Assembly: GCA_029215795.1 (NCBI GenBank)
Contig: JARDYH010000001.1
Span: forward strand, 295,808,654-295,872,653
Source of the DNA: Anniella stebbinsi
Lineage: Eukaryota > Chordata > Lepidosauria > Squamata > Anniellidae
DNA length: 64,000 nucleotides
Reading direction: 5' to 3'
Below, piece after piece: positions 1 to 12,272 of this stretch. Position 1 is the first letter of the stretch, and each line of letters opens with the position of its first letter. The notes below the pieces were generated by a model. The model did not search any database and had not been told where the DNA came from. It saw nothing but the letters and a program-made list of their open reading frames with translations. The position numbers and the translations under genes are program-made.

Positions 1-718
1 CTGTTTTGATGATAGGTGAATAGCAATAGTAAAAATAGGAGTATTTATTGTCCTCAGCTTCTTCTCATTGGGCTTCAAAGTACTGTTCACATTCTGTCTC
101 TCCTGCTCCCACTTCTTTGTCCATTTTGGCTGCTCCTCTTCATCTCTTACATACCTTTGTTACCACTTCCTTCCTGATGTTCCGTTGCAATCTGTGCAAT
201 GTGCCAAGAGTAGTCCCTTGATGAGTCAGGCACTCTTTGTGTGTCAGCTCTGGAACTCCCTTCTCCTGAATGGCTGCCAAAGTTGTAGCTGAGTGTTTCT
301 GGAGGCGATGCAACTTTGAAAATCAGGCAAACACTTGGTAGCCAAGAATAAACAGATAATTATTTTCAGAGGCCTTTTTACACATGTATACATTTTTATC
401 ATTTTACAGTATTGTAAGTACCACTATACTGGGATAGATGGGATGAGCCATATTTATTAGAGATTTCAAGCTTTAAATAATGGAACAAGATAGGAACAGC
501 AAACATAAAGACATACCTTGACACATTGCAATCAGATTTTTATTTTTAGCGAAATGCTGTATCCAAAATCATCCAGAATTCAAAACGTGCATAACATGGG
601 CCTGAGCAATACTCCTAACACAGTGTTTGTTTGTTTTTACGTATTTCATGGCAGTGTAACAATTGCGGCACATGTTTTAGGAGATCATTAAGGAAGAAGT
701 ACATAATATCTGCACAAT
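1..718. other. Unassigned intergenic sequence
   Basis: AT-rich sequence with only short ORFs. I recognise no exon, RNA gene or repeat family. It ends at the left target duplication of the hAT-like element. Confidence 0.5.
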
Positions 719-1516
719 TAGGGTGACCATATGTCAAGAAAAACCAGGACATGTCAGGATTTTTGGTAACAAATCCGAGAAGGGGGGGATTATGAAATTT
801 GAAGAAAAATCTGGATTTCTCCCATCCTCCCCCCACCCAAAGGGCAGCTCTACTTTATAGTCAATAGGATTTAACAAAAATACTTTCAGCTCCATCATTT
901 GTAAAGATAAAGAGATGAAACTTGGCACCTTGATAGCTCTTGAATAGGGCTTTAGACATGACATGTTTGAAACAGATCCATTCATCCGTTGATTTTTAGG
1001 ATTTTTAAAAAATAATTTGAGGGTTTAATTTTTTTTCAAAAAACCCCATCATTTTCAAAAATAAGGAGATGAAACTTGGCACCATGATATATCACTTTAG
1101 CCATGCCATGTTTCTAGCAGATCTATTCATCTGTTGATTTTAAGGATTTTTTAAAGTTCAAGGTTTTAAAATTATTTTTTAAAAAAAAAAAAACACTGGA
1201 GCCATACCCTTCAAATTCAGTTCGTCAAACCTCCTCTTTGGAGTCTTGTACCTTGAGTAGTTTCAGCCCTTGGCATCAAGGGGATCTCAAGTTTTTAGCT
1301 AAGAAGTGCTGGGCAAGCACAAAACCTTTCCTGTTGGATGTCTCACTTGTTATTTCAGTGATTTTAACATGAAGATTTGTCTTAATTGTGTGCTGTAAAA
1401 TCCGACATGTGACCAAGGCTATGTTCAGGTGGGCACACACCCTTGGTTCTGGACACGCCCCCTGGGGGCCAACCATGTTGTCCTCCTTTTTGGTTTCCAA
1501 AATATGGTCACCCTAT
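719..1516. mobile_element. Nonautonomous hAT-like element with gtgacc termini
   Basis: The left end reads tagggtgaccatatg and the right end reads atatggtcaccctat, a clear terminal inverted repeat. The flanks are tgcacaat on the left and agcacaat on the right, 7 of 8 matching, which fits the 8-bp duplication of hAT transposases. The ~800-bp interior has no transposase. It carries two diverged copies (about 895-1010 and 1050-1165) of a ~155-bp AT-rich unit whose core reads agatgaaacttggcacc. The terminal sequence is shared with the short MITEs at 10101, 20637 and 22228. Superfamily assignment is an inference from termini and duplication length. Confidence 0.75.
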
Positions 1517-1524
1517 AGCACAAT

Positions 1525-2544
1525 GCTTTTTGATTGGTAAGACTGGGAGCCCTCCATCTAGGAGCCCCCGAGACAAATCAGAGCAGAGAAGGGAAGGAAA
1601 AAAGAGAAGACACTGGTGCAAGGTTTCCATGACCTCCTATATAAGAAAGATGGTCAACAGTGAATTTTGTATTTGAATGTAAGGATATTTCATTTAGTGT
1701 TTAGTTGCAGGCTTCTTTATTAGTTTTAACTGTATTAACATACAATTTTGTACTGTAGTATAAGAGAAAGTTGTTACATGATGATGAGGATGATGATGAT
1801 ATTTTCAAAAGATGTGTGCTTATGGGACATCAAACTTGAGCAATGTGCTGTGTCCAGAACAAGCAAGTTGTGATCATGGTTATTTCTGGGCACTAATATT
1901 TCTTAACAAGAAGAGGTAAAAGAAGAACACATTTGATCTCTACAGTAAGCATAAAAGATGAGCTTTTTTCATCTTTTTTTGCTACTTAGTGATAATAATT
2001 TGGGGTAACAGGACAATGTCTATTGTGTCTGTCATTCAATCCCATTTCCTCTATCTGACCATATCTTTCAGCCATTTGCAACCTTTTGTTATTGTTCAGC
2101 AGTTCTGGATCCGAACCATGCAGGCATTTATTTCTGGGAGGATGGGAAAAAGTAATCCAGGCATTTCCTATTGGCTCAGAATCTAGAGACACCTGCTCAG
2201 ATCATGAGTGGCTAGTTGGCTGTGTTCTGCTCTGACCTGCCCTGTAATGGAACTAAACACAGATTCACAATGAAAAGTATCAAACTACATGGGAAAAATG
2301 CAGCCTCTTAAAATATAATCATGTGAAATAGGCCTAATGAGACCTATATAGTTGCAGCCTTGGAACTTCTGGAGAAAGAGTAGAGAAAGCTTCGTAAAAA
2401 TCTGGTGCTGTATGTCTGGGAAAGCCCTCTTGAAGACTTTTGTCGGGGGTGGGGGAATCTCATCTAGACCAGCTCTTCTGGTTGCAGTAAAAATCCTGGA
2501 GCCATTTTGCACAGGCAGTGGCAATTACACAGACAGAATAAGGC
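1525..2544. other. Unassigned intergenic sequence
   Basis: No recognised gene or repeat family apart from a short gat/tga run near 1780-1800. ORFs here are short and unconvincing. Confidence 0.45.
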
Positions 2545-2656
2545 AGACTTCCCCAACCTGGTGCTCTCCAGATGTGTTGGATTACAACTTCCAGCATTCT
2601 CAAGTCAGCATGCCCATTCTCCAACACATCTGGAGGGCACCTGGTTGGGAAGGCCA
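2545..2656. repeat. Foldback MITE-like repeat (ctccagatgtgttgg family)
   Basis: The two halves are near inverse complements: ccaacctggtgctctccag with gatgtgttgg on the left, and ccaacacatctggagggcac with ctggttgggaag on the right. The central stem carries the acaacttccagcattct arm. About ten copies occur in this window on both strands with the same hairpin plan. No coding capacity. The copy at 62305 has a 7-bp imperfect duplication, so a hAT-like origin is likely. Confidence 0.75.
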
Positions 2657-2699
2657 GATTTAGGGCATTCCAGTCACTGTATTCCATGATTCTACTGAA

Positions 2700-3178
2700 A
2701 TCACAGAAACCGTATCCTGCAACTCAGCCTTGTAAACCTATACAAGGACCGTGTGCACTCATATCAGTCTGCCCACACTTTACGATCAGAAAGAGAGGTC
2801 CTTCTCATTTGCTTCCTGTGGGAGCAGTTAGGTGGGTGACCACATCTGGGAAGGCCTTCCCTGCAGGGGCCCCACAGCTTTGGAACAAGTTGCCATTGGA
2901 GGTCCACCATGCTCCATCATTGCAGGATTTTAACAAGGACTTGAAATTTTATTCTTTTTCTTTGACTTTCTGTTGCTATGATTGCTGTTGTTGCTGTTAT
3001 TGCCATTATTGTTGTTCCTGGTTTTATTGTTGGCTTTTATTGCTATTTTTATTGCTATTTTACTGTGTTTATCACATTCAATATGTTATCCTTTTATGTA
3101 TTTTATTGCTGTAAGCCACCTTGGGAGGATTTCTGCCCTGAAAGGTGGCCAAGAAATACTTTAAATAAATAAATAAAT
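2700..3178 (+). mobile_element. L2-like LINE 3' end
   Basis: The reading frame near 2850-2960 encodes KAFPAGAPQLWNKLPLEV followed by PSLQDFNKDLK, the usual C-terminal end of L2/CR1-group reverse transcriptase ORFs. A T-rich stretch follows, then a 3' end reading gtaagccaccttgggaggat and a tail of aaat repeats at 3164-3178. The copy is 5'-truncated, as expected from incomplete target-primed reverse transcription. Confidence 0.7.
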
Positions 3179-3269
3179 AGTCACTCTATATGTGGTTACA
3201 GCTGATTCCTAAAATTGCAACCTCATTTTGAAGGAGTTTCATGATATGGAAATCAGTTGTGTTTTGTGT

Positions 3270-3340
3270 TTTGTGTGTACCACTTTCATACCGCTTTCAT
3301 GCCACTATATCCTGCTTGGTGTAGATCTGGCCATAATGAC
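3270..3340. repeat. Fragment of the aagcaggatat MITE family
   Basis: It contains ttcataccgctttcatg and atcctgcttggtgtagat, matching the right half of the complete copy at 61378-61601. The left half is missing or too decayed to see. Confidence 0.55.
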
Positions 3341-5540
3341 AACATCAATACTAAAATATAACAATAACATACAACAATAAAATAATCACTGCTCCAACAA
3401 AACTGTAACTGGCTGGGTCACATCTCAGGAAAAACCTGTGTAAATGATGAGAAATAAAAGAATGTATGAAAGCTAGTTGGCATTCCTGGAATAGTAATAT
3501 TTAATACTTACCTTGCCTTTAGAAAAAAAATATTCTCAAAGTATTTAAGAGAAAGGCTCTCAGCTGTTCTGAAGCCGTGGGATCCAACTAATTTGCACTG
3601 AAGGCTTTTGGTACCACATGGGACTCCGAAAGTGCTCCTAAAGTTACAGTAATATCTTTCCATACCAACAGTCTCATCTGCTGTACAACATGAATGGCCC
3701 TGACTTGTACATTTTCCTGTTCTTTGGTAGCAGGTAGCAGGTGGGAATGTTGGCATCTCTACAAAGTAATTTTTTTTAAGGAGGGTCCTTCTGCTCCAAT
3801 TATATATCCATCATTTTGGGTTTTCCGTTCCAAAATGAATTTGACAGGGGTCACTTCCTTGTTTCACATGACTTTATAATTGGGAATTCTGAGCTAACGA
3901 TGCAAGTGTTCAGGCGATAAAATGGTGGATGCTCTACTGAAGTCAACAAATCAATTTCAGTTTACAGCAGCACACTTATCCTAACCTTGACTCAACTGGT
4001 GGTGGTGGGGAGTCCTGGAAAACCCCATTATTGAAGTCTGCAATTTTAGAGCACTTCAGCCCTATGTTTCAGTGTAATAAGATGGTTCTTTTAAGTCCAG
4101 CAACCTTTGGAGATTTAATCTTTCCACAAACTAGTTCAGAAAGTGATGCATGTAAGAAAAGAAAAGGTACAAAGGGTACAGACCGCATGTGACTCAGCAG
4201 GGCTGAAATGATGCCATTCTCAAATAATCCTATTAGAATCCTTTCCTTTGCCGACATGTTGCTTTATAAACATGACCACCCTGGGCACCTTTTGGAAAAG
4301 TCTGTTCAAAGTTTATTTAACATTGACTTTGGGTTAGATTTACAGCTTTTGGGCTTGCTAGCAAGCAAATAACGTTCGGGCTTTCAGTATACAGCGTTTA
4401 ACATGGTGACATTGCCTTTCATTTAGCATAAGCGATTGTATATGTTAGACTGTCAAATCACCGTATGTAGCTTTTTGTGGTCAGGAACTTGTTTTATCAT
4501 AGAATTCTGCTGAACCACTTCCAAACCAGAACTCCCATGTGTCTAATTATATTGCATTTCTATTATATAAACTTTATTTTTTAAGACCAAAAACATATGA
4601 AATAATGATGGCAATAAGCCTTTCCTACACCACCGCCTCTTCTTTGTAGGAAGAAATGCTTACAAAAAGGGCCCAAAAAGTTGTCATTAGCCCACAGGTA
4701 GGACAGACGGACCATCATGTGAGCCCAGCCTGCCAAGAACTTCAGGAAGGGTTTGAGTTAAGACAAGCTGATTTGGAAAATATGTGCAAAGGTCAAGAGG
4801 GGCTGGGGTGGGGGGGGAGGAAAGCTTGCTGGAAAACGGTTCCCTTTCAGCTTATCCAGTGATCAACATCCATGTAAGAAATAAATATTTGGGTAAAGGC
4901 AAGTTCCAGTGCAACATTTTGTAACTGAGATGGCAACTAGAGAAATGTCAATAGGAATGTTTGGTATGTAGAGAGATATTTCCAACAAGAGGAGAAAACA
5001 CACCAATGGTGTTAAGCTTTGTCTGCAGGGGAATTCCCTCTGCTTCCAAGTCAGTGGTTTAGCAGAAAAGAGAATATTTGACAGAAGATCCCTGAAAAGG
5101 GGGGACCTTGAACCAATCTTGAATCAACTAGTCTATTGGGAGTAGTTAAACTACATCACTTTGATGGTGGTGGTGGTGGTGGTGGTCGTGGTTGAAAGCC
5201 TATGACCCTAGTCAAATTATTAGTTAGGCTGGCCATCGGTAATACATTTCATATACACTCCACCTAAAACAACAACACCTGAATTGTGTAAAGAGAAAAA
5301 CAGCCAAAAATACACAATTGTGGGTTGGATCCAGCTTTGTTGTATGCCCTCCACATCTCTTTTGGAGGGTCCCCGAACCCTCCAGAGCAGATCTGGAGGG
5401 TGCATGGGAGGCTGCAAGGCAGGGGGAAGAGTGGATGAGGAAGTTCCGGTCCACCAGCAATATCATGACGAAGCTAGATGCAACCCACTCAGTTTGAGGC
5501 AAGAAGTGATGCTTTCCATAATTATTCCAGTACAACACTG
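3341..5540. other. Unassigned intergenic sequence with a GGT run
   Basis: No gene or family recognised. A (ggt)n microsatellite sits at about 5163-5186 and a G-run at 4803-4819. The ORFs around 5224-5661 overlap on both strands and cross the foldback repeat, so they are not credible genes. Confidence 0.45.
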
Positions 5541-5654
5541 GCATGGCCCTACAGATGTTGCTAGACTCCATTCGCCCCAGCCAGAATGGCCAATGGTCAA
5601 GGATGATGGGAATTGTAGTCAAGCAACATCTGAAGGGCCACTGGTTCCCCGCCC
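5541..5654. repeat. Foldback MITE-like repeat copy
   Basis: It has acagatgttgctagactcca on the left and gatgggaattgtagtcaag with caacatctgaagggcca on the right, the same hairpin plan as 2545-2656. Divergence between arms shows an old copy. Confidence 0.65.
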
Positions 5655-7750
5655 ATTATAGATCTTTTCTGATCAATTTGAGCTCTTTTGGACCCTAATT
5701 GGACAAAAAGTGTGAAGCCAAGAATTACATATTTTGGGCTTTTTTTGGGGGGGGGCACAATTAAGGTGGGTTGTTTTTTATTTTGTTTTTTGTTTGGGGA
5801 AAGCTACTTATTGATGGCCATCATGAGTGCTGATTTTATTTGGGTCTTAAGCTATTTTTAAAAAGGGTTTTAAAGTTTAATCACCCCATATGGTAACAAT
5901 CACCCCATTTTTAGGTCCATGAACCATAAGCTAAACATCACACATCAGGTATACAGACAATATTGGTCCTTGCTATGGGTTCCTTCTCCAGTGGGGAGGA
6001 AGGGAGGAGTTTACGCACAACTCAGGGTACATATTTCTTGCAGTGATTAACCCACAAATATTATCCAAATGACACAGTTACATCTTATCTGAAATCTTTG
6101 GATTAAATTAGTTTGTATCTTTTAAAATATTAATCTTATAGGAAAGGTTGATGGGGATGTGATGTTTTACTGTTTATTGCCAGTTATATAAAATGTAAGT
6201 GTTTGGAATGTTTAATGATTGATTATTGCCATTTAAGATGTAAGTGCTGTGTAGACTTCAAATACAAAGTTGGTAAGTGGATAATGCAGTTGGGAAGGGG
6301 GAGAGTGAATAGAATGTGAAGTGAATGCTGATTGGCTGGTGGTTTAAAGGTCTGGATAGGCAATTAGAGTGAGGGGAGGAGTTAAGGAAAGCAATAGAGA
6401 TTGTATATGGAGAGAGTGAGGCAGTTAGGGTCTGAGTTTGTGTGTGGAAGGGTCTAGAGAAAGATTAGGAACAACATATTTTATTATTTTGGGAACAGAG
6501 TGATTGGGAGGAGAGAGTGTAGTCTAGGGGGTAGCATGGCAGGATTGCAAATGAAACTGTATTGAACCAAACAAGCATTGAAACTGATGAAACCATAAAT
6601 TTTGTAAACTGCATAACCTTACTTATTGATAAAAGTTAATTCTGTTTCATAAACTGGAGTGGATTCTTAAGGTACCTGAGGGAGGGTACAGTGTTCATCA
6701 ATGGTGGTAGCGGTGAAGGAAAAGGGTGAATAGAGAACGCTGGGCTGATTGCTGTGAGGCCCAAAAGGGTCAGTGGATCACAGAGCCAGTCAGCAGCATT
6801 CTGATGCCCATTCAATAAAGGAGGACCAAAGGAGTGGTGTCACAGGGGATGGGGGAATTAAGAAAAAATCCTGAACTCCATAAAAGTATATCACATTTAA
6901 AAGCTAAATGAAACAGAACCCTCAAAACCAAGTCTGTAATCACTAAAATTCTAGAACAAGAAAAGGGAGCAGAGCAAATCATGTACCACCAAGCACATGA
7001 GTCATCTGAGATAAAAGCTTAAGATCTCTCAAGGACAGCCAAAGCAAAAGGATACAAAACAAAGTCATCAAGGTAGGTTTGGCAGCAGCTGGCCAGAGGA
7101 ACATTTCTGCCCTCACCTGTGTCAGGAAGAGGTCGAGGTAATATGGCCATAGTTTGCCCTTGTCATAATGCAGTTCCTTGTGTAAATCAATTGTAGTCTG
7201 CAGGGCAAACCAATGATAAAGGCATCTTGATTTCTTTCTCCTTCACTCCTGAACAATATATTCTAGCACAAACAAAACAAAAAAGTTACAATGCTATAAT
7301 TCAGAGAAAGTATTTGCCTGGAAATCTAACTGGGTTTTCAGGAGATATGTTAAAAACAAAGTACATAAGTGGACTCGATGTCTGCTGGGAGGGGGGCAGG
7401 AATCATAATGTGTGGGGGGGGGCCCACTAAATTTCATGGGGCAATTGGCTGAACTCACAAGGAGGATGCCTCAAGGCCAATCCATCCTCCTGTTCATTTC
7501 ACCCCCTCCACCACACAATTCTTTGAACTGTGAAGAGACAGCTTCTCTTGCAACTTAAAGGATCCATGGGGCATCAGGCGGAAGGAAATTAGGCTGGGGA
7601 AGTGCACCTTTCAGATCAATTTTGCTCCTCCAGCCCTGCCATCCTTTACTGAAAGGGGACAGGTCTCCTCACCATGTAAAGTTTCCATGAAGGGGGAGGG
7701 CTTGGCTTAGAGGATCCATGTATAAGGACCACATATAGGCCCGTAGTCCT
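5655..7750. other. Unassigned sequence, possible old retroelement debris
   Basis: No ORF of interest. The stretch from about 6150 to 6850 has a tgattggctggtgg motif and a GA-rich tract and loosely resembles decayed LTR sequence, but I see no terminal repeat pair, primer binding site or coding remnant, so I do not call it. Confidence 0.3.
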
Positions 7751-7753
7751 TTA

Positions 7754-7880
7754 AGCCAGAGATCTCCAGATGTTTAGAAGTTCAAGTCCCAGAAGTCCCT
7801 CCCAACATAGCCGATGGTCAGGAATGCTGGGAGTTGAAGTCGAAAACATCTACAGATTGACCTTTTGCCCACCTCTGCTT
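7754..7880. repeat. Foldback MITE-like repeat copy
   Basis: It contains gatctccagatgtttagaag and, inverted, ggagttgaagtcgaaaacat. It sits next to a second copy at 7915-8020. Confidence 0.55.
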
Positions 7881-7914
7881 TAAGCTGTGTGCAGGACATT
7901 CTGCTCAGTTTAAA

Positions 7915-8020
7915 GCAGCCATCCCCAACATGGTGCCCTCCAGATGGTTTGGGACTACAACTCCTATCAACTCCCAGACAGTATGGCCAATGGACATCTG
8001 GAGGGCACCAGACTGGTTTG
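7915..8020. repeat. Foldback MITE-like repeat copy
   Basis: It contains ccaacatggtgccctccag, then gggactacaactcctatc, and closes with acatctggagggcaccag. The hairpin is well preserved on the outer arms. Confidence 0.7.
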
Positions 8021-8685
8021 AAAGGATGGAGAGGGGAGGACATTGTGACCCTGAAAGTTTGCATCTGCTGAAGCCAACTCAGAGTGTACAATGGAAACAT
8101 TTTTTGCTTGTTTTTAAAGCCACATTTATTTCATTTTGACTTAATTTTAACTGCATTTGTTTTATTTTACCTTTGTTTTAATTGCATTTTTGTTTTACCT
8201 TGGGTTTTGCTTTTCCATTGATTCAGTGGAGACACATCCTGTCTTCTGCTGCCTGCAAATTGGTTTCCATCCACGTGTCATGAAACTGGCAGAAAATCCA
8301 CTACTTCCTGAGGACAGAAGGTCTGCCAAATTTCAGGCAGATTGGACAAAGTCCACTTTATAGAGGCAATTAAAAATGGGGGGGGGGGGACTTCCTATAA
8401 GCCTACCCAGCTACTCTTCTCCTGCTTGTAATTTTAGTGTTTTCCATTCAAATGGAATGAACTTTCAGGCATTTGAATGCCCTCCCTTAGCACCAGAACT
8501 GGCAAATTTCAGTTTGGCAGCAATTTTAAAAGGTGCACAGACACAGCATAATTGCTATGTAAAGTAAATGGAGCTTTGCAATATCAACTCCACTGCACAC
8601 TGTTTTCTCTTGCCCCCTCCCCCTCCCTGCCAGCTTCAGTTTGCCCAGCTTCCATGAGAAGCCACAGTAATGTAGCCTCAGAAAT
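8021..8685. other. Unassigned intergenic sequence
   Basis: T-rich (ttgttttattttacc-like) and mixed sequence with a G-run near 8378. No gene or named repeat recognised. Confidence 0.4.
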
Positions 8686-9020
8686 CTGTTCCTTCTTCAC
8701 CTCCCATTTAGATTACTGTAATGCACTCTATTTGGAGCTACCCTTGAAGAGTGTTTGGAAATTACGGGTAATACAAAATATGGCAGCCCAATTGCTTTCT
8801 GATATACACTAGTAGAACATATACCACTAGTCCTAGAACAACTACACTGGTTCCCAATTTATTTCCAGGCACAATTCAAGGAGCTTGTTCTTGCATATAA
8901 ACCCTTAAATATTTTGAGGCCAGGATATCTAAAAGAACACTGCTTACCACATGAGCCTACCTGTAATTTATCATCTTCTTCAGGGCCTTTGTTATGTATC
9001 CCACCAAACAAACCCTATCA
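8686..9020 (+). mobile_element. L2-like LINE reverse transcriptase remnant
   Basis: The plus strand encodes SHLDYCNALYLELPLKSVWKL, then VIQNMAAQLLSDI and, after a stop, LEQLHWFPI and AQFKELVLAYK. This is the C-terminal part of an L2/Jockey-group reverse transcriptase (LDYCN...LQ.VQNAAARLL...LHWLPV). Stops break the frame. It abuts an oppositely oriented CR1 fragment. Confidence 0.75.
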
Positions 9021-9049
9021 TCCACCTCTCCTCTTATTCTCTGACTGCT

Positions 9050-9960
9050 AAGTTTGCTCAGGAGTCTGTGGTGAGGGACTTTGTGAAAAGACTTTTGGAA
9101 GTCCAAGTAAACAACGTTTTCCAGATCATCCTGTCTACATGTTTATTGACACGTTCAAAGAACTCTAAAAAAGTTAGTGAGACAGGACTTATCTTTGTGG
9201 AAGCCATGTTGATTCTTTTTCAACAGAGATTGTCCGTCAGTATGCTTACTAATTTTATCTTTAATAATGCTTTAAACAAAATTACACTGAACAGATGTTA
9301 AGCCAACCAGATCCCCCCAGTTCACTTTTAAAAAATTGGTGTTACACTGGCCATTCTCCAATCCTTTGGTACAGAGGCTGAACTTAGGAACATGTTGCAT
9401 ATTTTTGTTAGAAATTCAGAATTTCATATTTCAATTCTTTAAGAATTCTAGGATGGATACCAACTGGGCCTGGTAATTTATTAACTTTTAATTTGTCAGT
9501 AAGGTTGAGAACTTCAACTTTTGTTACCACTATTTGCCTCAGTTCCTCAGACTTCCTTCCTGAAAACATCCATTCAGGCACATGTATCTGTCCTATAACT
9601 TCTGCAGTGAAGACAGAAAAAAAGAATCCATTCAGCTTCTTAGCAATCTCCTTATCCTCCTTTAGTACTGCTTTAACTCCATTATCATCCAATGGTCCAA
9701 CTGCCTCCCAAGCTGGTTTCCTGCTTCTGATATATTTAAAGAATTCTTTATTGTTGGTCTTGATGTTGTTAGCGATATGCTCTTCAAAATACTTTTCTAC
9801 ATCTATTGTCTGCTGGCATCTCTTTGGGGCAAGCTTGTGCTCCCTTTCTTTTTCCTCATTTGGGCATTTTCTGAAACAAACTTCATTTTCTCTAATAGCT
9901 TCCTTGACTGCTTGTTAACCATGTTGGTGACCTCTTGGACTTGGTGCTATCTTGTATAAA
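9050..9960 (-). mobile_element. CR1 LINE reverse transcriptase fragment
   Basis: On the minus strand, 9692-9408 encodes KLNGFFFSVFTAE and, after a spacer, NLTDKLKVNKLPGPVGIHPRILKEL. This corresponds to the CR1 region leading into the reverse transcriptase (LNEFFASVFT ... KS-GPDGIHPRVLREL). The lower-coordinate part carries the diverged downstream reverse transcriptase sequence in the same orientation. Multiple stops and frame changes make it a dead copy. The family assignment rests on the conserved motif. Confidence 0.75.
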
Positions 9961-10100
9961 TTCTAGCTGAACTTCTGTTATTATGGTTTTGAGTAATCTC
10001 CAACAGAGACAAATGCTAAACAGCACACAACTGCACAAGATATAAATAACAATAAAAACACTGGGGTAAACATGTTCCCCAGCAACTGGTGTATATAGTC

Positions 10101-10420
10101 TAGGCTGACCATACGAAAAGGAGGACAGGGCTCATGCAACTTTAACAGTTGTAGAGAAAAGGGAATTTCAGCCAGTGTAATTTGTATGCCATTAGTTTCT
10201 GGTGAAATTCCCTCTTCATCACAACAGTTAAAGGTGCATGCACTATACTAGAGTGACCATATACAAAAGAAGGCAGGGGCCCTGCAACTTTAACTGTTGT
10301 GATGAAGAGGGAATTTCACCAGGAACTAATTGCATACAAATGACATTGACTGAACTTACCTTTTCTCTACAACTGTTAAAGTTACATGAGCCCTGTTCTC
10401 CTTTTCATATGGTCAGACTA
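10101..10420. mobile_element. Tandem pair of gtgacc-type MITEs
   Basis: The left end is taggctgaccatacg and the right end is catatggtcagacta. An internal boundary at about 10250 reads ctagagtgaccatatac. Each half has the arms ggacagggctcatgcaac, tttaacagttg and gaaaagggaatttcag in inverted orientation, giving a ~320-bp foldback. No coding capacity. Confidence 0.7.
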
Positions 10421-10715
10421 TTAGTCTTACTGCTTCTGATTACTGGAAGTAGCACATAGCCATCAGGACTAGTAGCCATTGATAGCCTTATCTTCTGTGA
10501 ATTTCCCCCAGGGTTCAGTTTAAAAGTTGCTCTATGTTTATGTTTAGCACCAGCACTTTGGGTCCATTTTGGTTCAAAAAAATTGTGCAAGGTGAGGTGC
10601 TTGTGGTTTCATTCAATGATACACAAGTTTGAAATGGCTCAATTGATTTGCATTAAAAAGAGCAAGAGACATCCAGATGGAGAGACTTTTGCCAGACTAG
10701 GCTGTAACACTCTAA

Positions 10716-11765
10716 AGTCACCTCTACAAGATTTTGGTTTGATGCCTGGTTGCCCGATTATGCGCATCTCCTCACAATTGCTTTTACGCCTAATACCTAT
10801 ATACGAGAGCCATTGTTGTTGAAATGCATGCAAATGTTGCTGAAAGTAATAAGCTTTGTCCCGGGGAAACTGCCCAAACAGGTTTTGCACCCTTTATTCT
10901 CCCCACCTACCAGAGTCTCCCACCTTTGGTTTCCTAGGTTACCTGTGGAATGATGTGGTTAACCTGTTTGGCTACCTCTCTCCCCTCCTATTTTGCCACC
11001 AGCAGAAGTTTGTCCCCCCCTCCCAGAACTGCTCAGGAGTAAATGGGAATGTGCCTCAGAAGTTTCCCCTCCAGCAGTCTTTTAAAAAGTATTTTTGGCT
11101 GCCTCTCTCTGCCCCCCACCATTTGCCAGAGAGAGAGGAAGAGACCAAGAGACCAAAGAAAAGGAGCGAGCGAGCGAGAGAGTAGTGATCCACACAAACA
11201 CACACCCAAACAGACAGGGGAAGCTGCTTCGTTCCTTCCTCTTCCTCCTTATTTTCCCAGTGAGATCAATTGTTTTTCCTTCTCTCCTTCTCAATCATCC
11301 GTTTTGGTGATGTAAAATATTCAGACGCGCGCGCGCGCACACACACACACACCCAGCAAGCAAGCGAGGGGAGCAAGTGTGTGTGTGTGTGTGTGTGTGT
11401 GTCTATGGATGGAGGCAGGCATGCAGGCAAGCATGAAAACACCCTCCCCCTGCCCGCCCCCCCCTTTCCCTGCTTCCCGCCTCTCAGGAACCCAGCAAGA
11501 AGCGAGGGGTCTAAGCAGATCACTAATTATCCACACATACGCATGACAACAAGATCATTAATGCGCCTCTTCACAAAATTGTTTACACGGACATAAGGCG
11601 CTCTTACTCCTGCGGTAAATTAAAACTCGCTATTTAACACGCATTCAAAAATGCGACTAATCAGAGATTTAAAGCTCCTGGACCCCTGATTTGCGCTCCG
11701 GTCTTGTAGAAGTAAATGTGGTAATGTGCCTTGAAAGAGCTTTAAATTGCTCTTGTAGAGGCACC
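10716..11765. mobile_element. Harbinger-like nonautonomous element (cacctctacaag termini), copy 1
   Basis: The left end reads agtcacctctacaag and the right end reads cttgtagaggcacc. The flanking duplication is ctaa (10712-10715 and 11766-11769). Subterminal parts share gatgcctggttg, tccgattatg and, near the right end, aaggcgct, cgctattta and aatgcg with the copies at 39550, 46014 and 48993. The interior holds a G/C-rich box ending agaactgctcaggagtaaat, a gagag tract and the 11325-11402 alternating repeat. No transposase. The 3-4-bp duplication starting with T suggests PIF/Harbinger. Confidence 0.65.
11325..11402. repeat. CG/CA and TG alternating repeat pair
   Basis: A (cg)n then (ca)n run at about 11325-11351 is followed after ~25 bp by a (tg)n run at about 11378-11402. 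The two runs are inverse complements, so the DNA is both alternating purine-pyrimidine and able to form a hairpin. It lies inside the Harbinger-like element 10716-11765. Confidence 0.85.
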
Positions 11766-12176
11766 CTAATGTAGAAGTGCTCTGATTTATGTTATTTCTT
11801 TCGATGAGGCTGAACACTCTTAAATCCCAACATTTCAGTTTACCAGGGAGAGGGATCAAGCTACCATAAACAGCACTATATGTGTAACTATTTTCCTGCA
11901 TGGATGTCACATGGCAAAACAGCCATGTGTACATTAGTCCTGTGTTATGTTGTACATGTCATAGTCACATGGATGGGGAGGCCTGCCCATATGAGCATCA
12001 GGGGCAGGGCTAGCTCCATGACCCTCTTGCGTGTGTTTTAACAGGTCTCAACAAAGAATACAGTTTTGCTACATTGAAGTGAAAGATGCCTGCATGAAGC
12101 AATCTCTTCGTTATTGTGGGAACCATCTCAAGAGGATTTTATAGGCCCAAAGAGATAAATTCCTGTACAGCATTAG

Positions 12177-12272
12177 GGCAACACAATCCTAAGCATGTAT
12201 ATTCAGAAGTAAATCCCACTGCATTCGATGAGACTTACTTCCTGTGCAAGTGTGTTTAGGACTGCAGTTTAT
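12177..12272. repeat. Short foldback repeat (cagaagtaaatccca family)
   Basis: It contains acacaatcctaagcatgt, cagaagtaaatcccactg and, inverted, gagacttacttcctg with gtgtgtttaggactgcag. Related copies lie at 20395-20480, 24432-24500 and 48212-48260. The halves are imperfect inverse complements. Confidence 0.6.

Noticed and set aside
5655..7226. Possible LTR or retrovirus remnant
   Set aside because: No paired terminal repeats, primer binding site, polypurine tract or gag/pol/env motif could be seen.
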